Source of the DNA: Incurvaria masculella
Lineage: Eukaryota > Arthropoda > Insecta > Lepidoptera > Incurvariidae
Length of the DNA: 64,000 nt
Reading direction: 5' to 3'
NCBI GenBank assembly: GCA_946894095.1
Contig: OX335642.1
Coordinates: 25,803,021 to 25,867,020, forward strand
Shown here piece by piece: positions 51,371-62,718 of the stretch. A program made the position numbers and the translations under genes. The notes beneath the pieces are model-generated. The model saw only the letters and a program-made list of their open reading frames with translations, searched no databases and was not told the origin of the DNA. Each line of letters opens with the position of its first letter. Position 1 is the first letter of the stretch.

Positions 51371-52760
51371 GGGCTGTTGGTGGATTTGAGTGTGACAAGG
51401 TTCCATTCTATTCATATTTAGAGCACACAGTATTTTTGTACATAGGAGCAGAGTACGGGCTGTTAGGACGTGAGTGTGATTAGGTGCTATCCTGTTCTGG
51501 TTAAGGTGGCCCAACCCGGCGGCCTCAACTCATTTGCGGGCACGGTACAAAACCGTGCTGTTGCGCTCTGGGACCTTCTCTGTTTCTAAGAATAAGACAC
51601 GCTCCGTGATGAGGAAGATGCAACCTGTCCACAAAAAAGACAATGTGCATAGTGTATGATTTTGGTAAGATTTACGAAAATTTTAATTTCAAAACGACTT
51701 ATAGCTAAAAGTAAACTACGACCGCTGTAGTCAAAAATCTAACAAAAACCAAATAGATTCTAAATCTTGCTTAAATAAGCTATGTCTGATGACTAATCTT
51801 TTTAAGATGTTCTTACTTTATCATTGCGTAATCCACCTCCAAAGTTGTTGTATAAAACGCGCGAAAAATCCGAACTTTCGGACGTTATAACTTGGAAACC
51901 AAACACAATTTTACAATGCCAATGGTCATCAGACATCTAGTTCAATCAAATGAAGCTATTTTGAGCAAAATTTTGGATCTCTGACAAGAAATATAGGCGT
52001 GATCTTCTTTCCCCTTTTGTATGGGGAGATGAGCGGGTTGGGCCACCTTAAGTGCCCATAGTATTGTGTTGTTAATGCTTAGGAGCGGGTACGGGCTGTT
52101 GGTATGTGAGTGTAACAAGGTACCTCCTGTTCTGATTTAGTGCACACATTATTCCATTTCTATACTTAAAAACGGAGTGAGGGCTGTTGGTGGATAAGTG
52201 TGACAAAGTTCCATCCTCTTCTTATTTGTATTTAGAGCTATTGCTAATGCTCAAGAGCAGAGTACTGGATGTTTGAATGTGAGTGTGACAAAGTGCTATC
52301 CTGCTCTGATTTAGTGCCCGTAGTATTGTGATGCTAATGCTCAGGAGCAGAGTACGAGCTGTTTGGTATGTGAGTGTAAGAAGGTTTTATCCTGTTCTGA
52401 CTTAGTGCTCACATTATTGCATTTCTAATACTTAATAAGGGAGTGAGGGCTGTTGGCGGATGTGAGTGTGACAAGGTTCCATCCTGCTTTGATTTAGTGC
52501 CCATAGTATTGTGTTGCTAATGCTCAGTAACAGAGTGCGGGCTGTTGGGATGTGAGCGTGACAAGGTTTATCCTGTTGATTTAGCATGTGCACACGGTAT
52601 TGCATTGGCTGTTGGGGGACGTGAGTGTAACAAGGTTCTATCCCATTCTGATTTATTGCGCATAGTATTGTGTTGCTAACACATAGGAGCAGAGTGCGGG
52701 CTGTTGGGAGGACATTAGTGTGACAATGTTCTTTCCTATTTTTATTTAGCGTGTCTAGTT
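51371..52760 (+). repeat. ~90-bp tandem repeat array
   Basis: The unit is 'gtgcccatagtattgtgttg' + 'ctaatgctcaggagcagagt' + 'acgggctgttgggatgtgag' + 'tgtgacaaggttctatcctg' + 'ttctgattta'. About nine diverged copies occur, and the array is interrupted by the TTAA MITE at 51501-52051. Some units lack the middle block. No coding frame is maintained. Confidence 0.8.
51501..52051 (+). mobile_element. TTAA-family MITE, best copy, inserted in the 90-bp array
   Basis: TTAAGGTGGCCCAACCCGG at the left and CGGGTTGGGCCACCTTAA at the right give terminal inverted repeats of about 17 bp inside TTAA duplications. The array sequence resumes on the other side (cctgttctgg | gtgcccatag), so neighbouring array units serve as empty-site references. 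Confidence 0.92.
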
Positions 52761-53267
52761 ACCGAGATATACATTTTTTAAATGTATGTTTTCGTCTAGT
52801 GTAATTTGACGAGACGTTGTAACCGTGCATAAGGAAGGTGTTTGGATGGAACCTAGATCCCACGTAGCGTGTAGCAAGTTGAATATTATTTCTGACAGCT
52901 CTTTTGTTATCCTTAGGGTGGAGTGCACCATCTCTCGTTAGTGATAATTTTAAAATAAAAATATATTCATCCTTATTTTTCTCCTGAAGAAGAAAGAAGA
53001 TAGATCTATAAGCATGCCGTCACAATAACAATAATCATAATACTAACCAGAGATGATGCACTCCAGCATTAATTAAACTATAATTAGAAGCATAGATTCC
53101 ATTACAGTTATTGAAAATTTAAAACCCCAACTTGTTGACAGGACACTACAATTTATATGATTATTATCAATTTTTGTTTGTTATTTTCAACATTTAAAAA
53201 TAATAGGGATAATAATACAGTAGGTAAGTATAAGTTAAATATTACAAAAAAAATAGGTATTGTCTTA
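52761..53267. other. unannotated AT-rich stretch
   Basis: No gene recognised. Confidence 0.35.
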
Positions 53268-53775
53268 ATATTCCGGGAGGTCACGACATGTTTTGTCACG
53301 AGGTAAATGGCTGAATCTGAGTTTCCATCTTAGGGACTAACCATCTGATAATAAATTTGTCGGTCTGCCTGCGCCAAGTAGTTGCGTTAGCTAGATTAAC
53401 TATACAAAATAGATGTTGGTATGTACCTGCTGATGAATATACTGAGTATCTAGACATATTGATACTTATTCATTATACAACAATAAGCAGTCACCTAAAT
53501 CGCCTAAAACTACGAAATGCAACAGATATGTTTAGATTTGGTATTACTAAGCAAGTATATACTGATACTTTCATGTTTTGTTATTTGTAGGCATTTACCT
53601 AATCATATATTTTTTTGTTAATATAACCATTTTTTCAGGAGCCATATCTAGGTAACGCAACCGCTTGACGCAGGCAGACCGACACATTTAGCTTCAGATG
53701 GTTGGTATTTATCATGTGAAACCAGTTTTAGCTATTTACGTTATCGTTACCATTTTGGTCGTGACCTCCTAGTCT
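53268..53775. mobile_element. long-TIR DNA element, copy 2
   Basis: Left arm 'gggaggtcacgacatg ... gtcggtctgcctgcgccaag' and the inverse right arm 'ttgacgcaggcagaccgaca ... ggtcgtgacctcc' pair over about 140 bp, including 'accaaccatctga'. The 77-codon frame inside (53357-53590) crosses the arm and has no domain. It is the same family as 5826-6422. Confidence 0.8.
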
Positions 53776-54830
53776 ATAATAGTTACTGAATACGACGAAG
53801 GAAATGACACTGTGACAGAAAAAATATTTGGGCACAAAATAGGGAAGTTAATTTTCTATTTACAGTATGTTAAATTTTAGTGGGTAGCAGAACATTTTTT
53901 ATTAAAAAAAAGTACTAAACCCAATATGTGTTTTGAATGTTTATGGTATTTGTCTATGATCTTCACTTTAGCTTCACTTCATCTTCTAACGTCACAACAT
54001 ATATGCAGGTTTTTTTTTATGTAAAGTGCGGCATATGGCATACGCCATGACCTCTTAAGGTGCCCGATGAAAACCATGCCGGCCGGCTAGGTGCTTCTTC
54101 ACACCTCTCGCACACTACTCTAGGGGGTAATTTGTGAGGATAAATAAGCCATACCGTTTGAAATAATAGTAAAGTCGCAAAAAAAATTCAGTTCCCCTAC
54201 AATTAATCGAACCATCCTATAAAAGAGCACCTGGATAATCTGTGAATAGTAAAGGCTGGGTTCATGGGGTTCATGGGGCTGAAGGTTTTATAATTTATTC
54301 CTGGGGTTTTACCGTGGTAAATTAACTTGCCGGGTGAACAGGCAAGTGAGTGGTTGAATCGGACGTTTATTTACATTTTGTACCATGCCATCTGTCAAAC
54401 GACGTGTCGAACAACGTGAAATTTACCAGTTATGTTTTATGGAATGGACTCACCAAATGTTATGTATGCCTAAAGCATTATTGGTCATCAATAATCAACC
54501 GCTGGTATACTGGTGCTTGGGAGAAGAATTTCTATGAAGTTTTATGAAAACATGATATGTTAAAATAAAAAAATATATTTCTTTAGTTTCTTAAATATGT
54601 ACTATAGATCATATAAAATGGTTAAATTACTAGTTTTTAGGACAATCATCACTTTAACCAATACATAAAACATTTACTTCGAACTTATGTTAGCTCATAT
54701 TGCGATTTGTATTCGATTGTACTTTATGATAAAGTTATGTTGGATAGGTATTGGATAAGTTAAGTTTCAGTTAGGTTAGGTGGGTATTGGCTTTTTCCTC
54801 CTTATGACTCTGCACAGTTGTTAGTTTCTA
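53776..54830. other. unannotated stretch with repeat fragment at 54010-54115
   Basis: The fragment (gcggcatatggcatacgcca, aaaaccatgccggccggcta) matches 21100-21250. No gene recognised otherwise. Confidence 0.4.
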
Positions 54831-54930
54831 TAGAATTTTGCCTAGCACCATTAAGCACTTCGGGGTATGCTCAGGCATAGTGTTAAAGTGTGTGTGCGAC
54901 CACTTAACATACCCTAACGTCTCGCCACAG

Positions 54931-54986
54931 GGCGGAGGCGGCGGGGCCGCCTCCCCCCGCCGCTGCAGTCGCTCGCGCACCGCTGA
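54931..54986 (+). CDS. possible terminal exon of an unknown gene
   Basis: A GC-rich 56-nt island in AT-rich DNA follows a plausible acceptor (aacgtctcgccacag, ending 54930). In one frame it reads 17 basic/proline-rich residues (RRRRGRLPPPLQSLAHR) and then TGA. No upstream partner exon was found and the product is unknown. A GC-rich repeat scrap is an equally good explanation. Confidence 0.18.
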
Positions 54987-55821
54987 GCCGTTGACACACC
55001 GTACCACGCCTAACATACCTACATGTATAATAATTGATAACGAATGTACATCATTCGCAGTAAATCCTAATCAAAGTGTATCTGCAAGTTTTATTTAATA
55101 CCTGTAATATCAGTCGACATTAAAAATCTTTTGCAGGTTACGCCTACGTATGTACATATTCATAGGTTCATTTATTAACAACTTCAGCATGCACAACTCA
55201 ATCTGCAAAGCCTTCTGCCTGCAATATTTTATCATGGTTTTTATTTGGGATCAAAGGTTCTTGGAAGATCCAAATTCACCTCAGCTCGTGTAATCACTCT
55301 CTGGGAGGCACCACACAGCAGATTTGCTTATACATACTTGATTAAGGTATAATTTGTACACATTCTTAATTTAAAGTATTTTGATGAAGCGTTGATCATT
55401 TGAACTTATAAATAATTCACTATTGAGAGAAATAGTAAATAAACACTGAAATGCTTACAAAATAATCATATACACTAATACCAATACCATAAATGTTATA
55501 ATGGTTTTGTAGACATTTTAAATTCAATCTCTTCATTTTTTATTGACATTATTCTCGAAGTGAAATCGATAACCTCCGCTGTACTTTTCAACTGAATCTA
55601 CCACATGAATGTGAATATAAATGTACAGACCGAGCAAGTAGATATGAGGTAAGGTATCTTCTCTCAGCAGATTATCTAGAAATGACAGAGAAAACATGAC
55701 TTTATAAATTTTCTTATGTTATTTTTTATAAAGATTCTTTACAGAAAGTACTATTTTATTCTAAAAGTCTGAAATATAACATTGGCAATGAGAAAAAACG
55801 AATCCACTGATAAAAAAGCGA
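54987..55821. other. unannotated AT-rich stretch
   Basis: No gene or clear LTR for the downstream retroelement recognised. Confidence 0.35.
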
Positions 55822-56577
55822 CATGTTGACATTAGTGGGAGCAATCGAACAGTTTAAAGGGGATGATTTCGCTTTTCTTGCTACGTGGAACGGTTTGAAC
55901 AGTTAGTACGAGTAAACGATGTAACAACCGAAAAGAAAGTGTCGCTATTTCTGACGCTGCTTGGTCAATACGCGTATGGAGTTCTGAAACAGTTATTATC
56001 ACCAGAGTTTCCTGCAAGCATGACATACAATGAAATAGAGGAAGCACTTCTGGAACAGTTTTGTCCAAAGAAGTTGGTGATTCCCGAAGGATTTAAGTTT
56101 TACAAATACACACAAGGAGGGGAGACAGTTAATGAGTATATTCTAAAAATTAAGAAAATGTCAGGAACTTGTGAATTTGGTACTTTTTTGGAGCTGGCAC
56201 TGCGGGATAAACTTATATGTGGTCTCAAGAACAAAGGTATTCAACGACGTCTGTTAGTGGAAGAATATGTGACTTTTTCAAAAGCATGCGTCATTGCAAT
56301 AAATTTAGAAAGCGCAGAAGTTGAGCCACATGTCATACATATGGATGAATTCTCGAACATCGAAAATAATTCAGCAAACAGGGTAATAGACGTACAAAAT
56401 ACAACGTGTTGGAGATGTGGACGCCTACACCCTGTGAAAACGTGTCCAGTTAAGAGTTGGATATGCTATCGGTGCAACAAGTATGGGCATTTAGCACTAA
56501 AGTGTACTGAGCAAATATTCAGAACCCAGACGACCAAGTGTCAAGATCAAAACAAGATGAAGCAGAGCTGGAAGTGA
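55822..56577 (+). pseudogene. gag remnant with two zinc knuckles
   Basis: An early frameshift at about 55885 separates the original ATG (55822) from the long open part. The remainder reads through a capsid-like region (EALLEQFCPKKLVIPEGFKF) to CWRCGRLHPVKTC and CYRCNKYGHLALKC knuckles. The first knuckle lacks standard spacing. Confidence 0.8.
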
Positions 56578-56960
56578 CCGTGGCTCGTGTCGGCGGTGCT
56601 GATCCACACATGATGACTTTGTGACTAGATGGAGTTCCTGTACATATGGAAATATATACGGTTGCGTGTAGAACTGTTGTCAGCCCAAGAGTCAAGAGTA
56701 TGCCAAATTATTTCCTGGTAAGCCCTTAAGTCCAGTGAATTACAAGTTAAAGTCAGTAACGGGTGATAAGTTACAAGTTTTGGGAGTATCAACAGTAAAT
56801 GTGGAACTGAATAAGAAAAAGATAATTTTGGAGTTAGTGGTCATAGAGTCGAAAGAGTATTTTGTAGCTCTGATAGGCAGGGATTGGTTAAATGTTTTCT
56901 TTCCTGAGTGGATGGATATTTTTAAGCCAAAAAAGGATGTAATTAAGTCATCAAGATAAT
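56578..56960 (+). pseudogene. protease-region remnant
   Basis: The segment at about 56640-56690 lines up with a retroelement aspartic protease, but the catalytic aspartate and following glycine positions are changed (EIYTVACRTVVSP). Downstream, IGRDWLNVFFPEW at the end of 56735-56959 resembles the usual LGRDWL motif. Stops separate the two parts. Confidence 0.65.
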
Positions 56961-56979
56961 TCAGCTGTTAGAACTAAAG

Positions 56980-57489
56980 AAGTAATGGCAGCATTAAGAG
57001 AAAAATTCAGTAAATTGTTTACACTGGACAGGTCCTCCAGCATAAATATGTTTACAGCAAATTTAAGACTAAAAGAAAATGCCGCACCATTGTTTCGCAA
57101 GCCTTGTTGTACCATATGCATTGAGGTCAAAAGTTGAAGTGCTTGTAAGTTTAGAGAAGGCTGGAATAATTAAGAAGGTTCGGTTCAGTGAATGGGGTAG
57201 CCCATTAGTCATATTGCCAAAGAAGGATGGTAATATACGACTTTGCGTAGACTATAAGGTAACTGTCAATAAAGTATTGGATTTAGAGCGTTACCCTATC
57301 CCTTTTCCAGAAGATATATTAACTGCGATAAATTGTGGTAAAGTATTTTGCGTTTTAGATCTTTCCGGAGATTATCAACAGCTACGTTTAGATGCACTGT
57401 TGACTAAGGATACGAAATTTGTATGGACTTCAGATTGTCAAAAATCTTTTGGAACTAGTAAGTTGCTCCTTCAGGAGAATAATATATAA
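56980..57489 (+). pseudogene. reverse transcriptase remnant lacking its active site
   Basis: Contains LRLKENAAPLFRKP, then after a frameshift EKAGIIKKVRFSEWGSPLVI, PKKDGNIRLCVDYKVTVNK and FCVLDLSGDYQQLRLD. It ends near TKFVWT and jumps to RNase H-proximal sequence. The YxDD palm region is deleted. Confidence 0.82.
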
Positions 57490-58006
57490 TAATATATAAT
57501 ATAATAATTCCGATGCAAGTAGTTATGGGGTAGGATCTACAGTGAACAGGATATATTTCGCATCAAGTACGCTCAATGAGGCTCAAAGGAACTACTCACA
57601 AATCGAGAAGCAAGCGTAAGCAACAATTTTTGCTGTGAAAAAATTCATAAATTTTTAATAGGACGAAAATTCATTTTAGTTACTGATCATCAACCGCTAA
57701 AAGCCATATTTGATAAAAATAAAGGAATTCCTGCAACCGCGGCCAGTCGGCTCATAAGGTGGGCAGTTATTTTATCAGGTTATAACTATGATATTGAATA
57801 AAAAAAGGGTATATCAATAGGTAATGCGGATGCACTGTCCAGGTTACCGTTACCAATTGAAAATGACGTGGGATGTGACAATATAAACTTTTTTTCCTTT
57901 GGTGAAAATATTCCACTATCGAGCAAAGAAATAGCCATACATACTCGGAGAGATGCGGAATTGTATAAAGTTTACGACTTTATATTGAGAGGTTGACCAG
58001 ATCACA
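57490..58006 (+). pseudogene. RNase H remnant
   Basis: RNase H-like motifs: DASSYGVGS, ASSTLNEAQRNYSQIEKQA (followed by a stop), LVTDHQPLKAIFDKN and NADALSRLPLP. Several stops. Confidence 0.75.
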
Positions 58007-58700
58007 TGAGACAAGAAAATATAAAACCATATTTTTTTAAAAGATCAGAACTTTCCGTTGACCAGAACTGTATCATGTGGGGTAATAGAGTGATAATTCC
58101 AAACAATTTACCAAACCAGGTATTAGCTCTATTCCATGAAGCTCATATGGGTATAGTCAACACTAAAATGTTAATTCGTAATTATTGCTGGTGGCCCAAC
58201 ATTGGGAATGATGTAGAAAACATAATTTCTAAGTGTAAAGTTTGTCAGCTACAACAAAACTTCACCAATAGCGTTCCACTAGTTCCTTGGGCTAAGACCA
58301 ATGTCAATTTCCAGAGATTTCACATTGACTTTTTCCATAAAGATAACACAACGTAACTACTTACTTTTACTCGATACAAGGACAAAATGGCTTGATATAC
58401 ATAAACTTTGCAAAACATTTGCGATTGTCGGACTGCCGATGGAAATTGTCAGTGACCATGGTCCACCCTTTTCTTCGGAAGAGTTTACGAAGTTTTTACA
58501 AGCAAATGATATCAGGCCAATTAAAACGCCTCCATCCACAATCGAATGGCATAGCCGAACGAAGTGTACAGACAGTAAAGAAGCATTTATGTATACAAAT
58601 GGATGACAACAATCGTAGACTTTCCAAGGAAATTATGCTTCAAAACTTTTTGTTCTTTTTTATAGGAATGCTCCAAATTCTACGGGGGTGACTCCCAATG
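58007..58700 (+). pseudogene. integrase remnant
   Basis: The H..H..C..C region reads HEAHMGIVNTKMLIRNYCWW and CKVCQLQQ. Catalytic-core pieces RFHIDFFHK, EIVSDHGPPFSSEEF and NGIAERSVQTVKKH lie in different frames. An extended C-terminal frame is at 58728-58934. At least three frameshifts. Confidence 0.8.
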
Positions 58701-58934
58701 AGTTAATTTAAAGTAGGACAATCTGTATTGTGTAAAAATTTGCAAACAGGAAAAGGCTGGTTAGAAGGCGAGGTGGCCAAAATTTTAAGCAGTGTTAATT
58801 ATTTAGTGGAAACGAATGGCACAGTCGTATCCATTAGATACATAAAATTATCGAATTCAGGCAGTTTACAAACTTTACATAATAGTTTAATAAAAAAACC
58901 GAAGTCACAAACCCAATATCCACAGGCTATGTAA

Positions 58935-59600
58935 TCGCCTTAATTTCTTTTTATGTTTGGAGATTCATTATTTTCTAATTACGATGTGTTACATTTATAT
59001 ATAAGAACATGCAAATAAAACGCCTTTTCAAAATATTTGTTTGTAATTCACTATTTCAGAAAAGTAATTACGAACAACAATTTACCAATGGATCCATTGA
59101 CGGTGATGTTTTCATCCCGCTCAGCGCCGCGGCATTACCCCCCTGCTTCCCTTCCGACCACGTTGCTCTAATGAGTACCGTACCATTTGATATTTTTGTT
59201 AATTTTTGCAACCAAATTATTTCTTGGCTATGGTTTGCATAACATCTTTCTAACTCATGTAGTTCAATGGGCTTGACGGCTGGCATCGATGTTGTTTTTT
59301 TTAGTTCAATGACGGCCGGACTCGGCACTCGCTGAATACATTTACGAATGAAGAATGACGCACCGACCATCTGGTTTATTGAAAAATAATTCTTATCTTT
59401 ATCATTTTACCTACCAATTTGGGAGACTTCAAATTGGATTTTTCTCCGTTTTCATCACTGCGCTACAAATTAGTACGGAGATAAAATGTTGTAAGTCGCG
59501 TTGCGTCATTTTTTGCGCGCTCGTTGTATGGACGTTATTTCTCCAGTAATTTCCTCACCTCCATGCTCAAAACAAAATAGTATCGGTATTATATAAACGC
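58935..59600. other. unannotated stretch between two element remnants
   Basis: A minus-strand frame of 100 codons (59068-59370) has no clear domain. It may be further decayed transposase, but I cannot show that. Confidence 0.3.
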
Positions 59601-59601
59601 C

Positions 59602-59830
59602 TCATGCAGAATTATTGGAGTCAAGTTTAGTATGAAATTCTGCAAAACAATTTGTGCCTTTCTTCAAGCAAAGATGTGCTCTGCACTTTTTGAACATGAT
59701 GAAACTTCTGGCTGAACACCCAGGATTCTTACACATCATACGTGACTGACACCACTCTGGCAAGTGTTCGTGGCCATCTTCTGCTATCAGATGGAATATT
59801 GGCATAAAATCTTCTTGGATCCATTATTCT
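59602..59830 (-). pseudogene. piggyBac-type transposase C-terminal fragment
   Basis: Minus-strand HLIAEDGHEHLPEWCQ, then CKNPGCSARSFIMFKKCRAH, LCLKKGTNCFAEFH. The C..C..C..C..LC...CF..FH order matches the cysteine-rich C-terminal zinc-binding domain of piggyBac transposases. The catalytic DDD region is absent. A possible relic of the kind of enzyme that moves TTAA MITEs. Confidence 0.6.
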
Positions 59831-60543
59831 GTAACAATATGGTGATATTTTAGGCAATTTCTTAAAAAAAACTATTCCTTATGCTAGAATAATAACGATT
59901 AATTAATGTATAATATTTTTTACTATAATAGATATTTGTATCGATACGAAAAAAATACTGAATGCATATAAAGCCATACCTAATGCAAATAACTGATACC
60001 TACTGCATGAAACGCCACCTGTGCAGAACGAAAATTCGCCCAACTGCGTGTAAAGCCACAAGTGGACGTTATTAATAAGCTTCGTAATTTCGTATTCGAT
60101 GTAAAAAAAAATACTGCAAATATGTGGATCAGCAGCGCGATGAGCTGGGCTTACATTTAATGTATAAAACACCACCAAACGTTAAGAAATTTCGGGGACA
60201 AACAAGAGCAATTTTAACTTTCAACAATAATTCCAAAATGACTTGACAAACAGTTTCTTTTTTCTTTTGCTTTTGGATCATTGTACTGAGGAGGCAAGGG
60301 TCGCAACTAAATGCCAATTAATGCCTGCTGAGGATTAGCATGCTGTAAAGAATTAAAAAATCATAGTTTGAAATGTATGTACGTCTAAGCTTAGATAAAA
60401 AAGGAATGGATAGGGGACTAAAAAAAATTTACGGCCCGTCAAAAATACGCTCAGTCAGCTCATATGCTCTCAGTCGGTGTCAAACGTCAATCCATGCGCG
60501 TCAGTTGGGCAAGATTTCAAAATATCAACAAAATGCCTTCAAA
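59831..60543. other. unannotated AT-rich stretch
   Basis: No gene recognised. 60440-60535 is GC-richer leader-like sequence before the THAP-like start. Confidence 0.35.
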
Positions 60544-60675
60544 ATGTCTTGTGTGGTTGACAAATGTCGAAATAACACTAATAAGCACAACAAGAGCAAT
60601 GGAATCTTAGATGAAAAAGAATGGATACGGTACCTCCATACTGATGATAGTTCAATAAGCGTTCCTATTTTTTAA
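60544..60675 (+). pseudogene. THAP-like N-terminal fragment
   Basis: MSCVVDKCRNNTNKHNKSNG: a start with C-x4-C spacing that resembles the first zinc ligands of THAP domains (DNA-binding end of P-element-type transposases). The remaining ligands are missing because the reading frame enters the palindrome arm. Domain assignment is tentative. Confidence 0.35.
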
Positions 60676-62718
60676 AAAACTCACACACCTATACTTTTAC
60701 ATGCACACCAAACTCTAATACGTAAAGGGTAAAAGAGCAGGACAAAGGTATAAGGAAATGCATCATGCGAAAAAGTGACAAATAGATTCATGTAATCGCG
60801 GAAGAATGAAATGAGACAACAATTTCCTTAAATTGAATTAGTTATAGCGTGAGAAAAAGGGATGGTGACATTTGTGACATCTGGTCGTAGATATAGTGCA
60901 AAATTCATCCTAATCCATCATGACACATCAACGATGCGCGCATCCTAAGCCATTTGAGCAGAATGGCGCGTCAAAACTAAATGAAAAATGAAAGTGAAAA
61001 CGGCAGGGTTGCCAAAAATGATCACGAAAATAAATAACAATTTATTGTATTGTGCATTAAAATATTAAGGTTCCTATTTAGTGATAGTGGTCAGAACAAG
61101 TAGTACCATGATTGTATAGTTAACAAGGCATCAAATTTAAAAATTTCGTTCAATGCGTTTTAGATGCTAAAAAATAGTCCAAATAATAGTCAATACAGTG
61201 TTATGTAAAACCTGTTGATGATTATTGCCGTTCGCCGTAAATGTGTGATGGTATTTTGATACACCACTAAGTTCTTTCTTTTTAATTTTTTTTTTATTTC
61301 CTTCAAATAGGTTCAGTTTATTACGCTTTTGTCCTTTTGTGGCGGCTTTAATCCCCGGATTGGTTTTATGTATATGATAACTACATTTACTTTTTGTTCG
61401 ATAATAGCCCTAAGAAGATGGAGTCTATGATTTATTATTTTTTATAATGTCGTTTAGGATGTTTGTATAATATGTCTTAGTTCTGAGGCTGTGATAAAAA
61501 GGTACATCCTTGAAACTGGTCAAAATTTACATGTGACAGACAGCTCGTTTCCATAAAGATTAAAATTCTCAAGTCGTTTCTTGGCTCAAATGTCCTTTTG
61601 TCATTGAATGAATATTCATTTGTTCAACCTGCTACATTTAATCATCGACTCCATCTTCTTAGGGCTATTATCGAAAAATATGTAAATGTAAAACTTAATC
61701 ATATACATGAAACCAATCCGGGGATTAAAGCCGCGACAAAAGGACAAAAGCGTAATAAACTGAACATATTTGAAGGAAATTAAAAAGAAAGAACTTAGTG
61801 GTTTATCAAAATTCCATCACACATTTACGGCGAACGGCAATAATCATCAACAGGTTTTACATAAAACTGTACTGACTATTATTTGGACTGTTTTTTAGCA
61901 TCTAAAACGCATTGAACGAAATTTTTAAATGCATAAAATGCAAACATGGACAATTCAAGAATAATCAATATTATTAGTTTTGCAATGTTTGACCCATACT
62001 TGCAATACATTAATGATTCTCTCTTTGTGTTTATTTTATGATTTAAATATTTACAAATTGTGTATATTCGACTTTATTAATTTATCCTCAATATCGATGA
62101 TTTTTACTCTGAAAAACGATGGTTTAAAGAAATATTCCATTAATATTTTTTTCATTTTCCCGCTTGCAAATTCGCGAAAAGATTATTGGATGCCTTGTTA
62201 ACTATACAATCATGGTACCTACTACTTGTTCTGACCACTATCACTAAATAGAAACCTTAATATTTTAATGTACAATACAATATATTGTTATTAATTTTTG
62301 TGATCATTTTTGGCAACCCTGCCGTTTTCACTTTCATTTTTCATTTAGTTTTGACGCGCCATTCTGGTCAAAGGGCTTAGCATGCGCGCATCGTTGATGT
62401 GTCATGATGGATTAAAATGAATTTTGCACTATATCTACGACCAGACGTCACAAATGTCACCATCCCTTTTTCTCACGCTATAACTAATTCAATTTAAGGA
62501 AATTGTTGTCTCATTTCATTCTTCCGCGATTAGATGAATCTATTTGTCACTTTTTCGCATGTTGCATTTCCTTATACCTTGGTCCTGCTCTATTACCCTT
62601 TACGTATTAGAGTTTGGTGTGCATGTAAAAGTATAGGTGTGTGAGTTTTTTTTTAAATAGGAACGCTTTTGAACTATCGTCAGTATGGAGGTACCGTATC
62701 CATTCTTTTTCATCTAAG
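60606..62718. repeat. 2.1-kb palindrome (two long inverted arms)
   Basis: The left arm 60606-61433 pairs with the right arm 61640-62718. Landmark pairs: cttagatgaaaaagaatgga / the inverse at 62700-62718, 'cacctatacttttacatgca' / 'tgcatgtaaaagtataggtg', 'gttgccaaaaatgatcac' / 'gtgatcatttttggcaac', 'taagaagatggagtc' / 'gactccatcttctta'. The spacer is about 200 bp. The right arm has an extra ~265 bp (61935-62200) with no partner on the left. Arm identity looks high, with scattered indels. Confidence 0.9.
61598..61783 (+). pseudogene. short conserved-looking frame in the right arm
   Basis: 61 codons including LHLLRAIIEKYVNVKLNHIH, which resembles the C-terminal end of P-element/THAP9-type transposases, where an 'xxIxxxYxxxRLxH' helix is usual. 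With the THAP-like start at 60544 this suggests a rearranged deletion derivative of such a transposon. Inference from short similarity only. Confidence 0.3.

Larger units (their letters stand above)
55822..58934 (+). mobile_element. decayed Ty3/Gypsy-like retroelement
   Basis: Gag, protease, RT, RNase H and integrase remnants lie in the right order on the + strand, with many stops and frameshifts. No flanking LTR pair was visible to me. It is distinct in sequence from the intronic Gypsy element. Confidence 0.85.

Noticed and set aside
58935..59600. Possible right LTR for the decayed Gypsy-like element
   Set aside because: I could find no matching sequence upstream of 55822 by eye. A dot plot would be needed.
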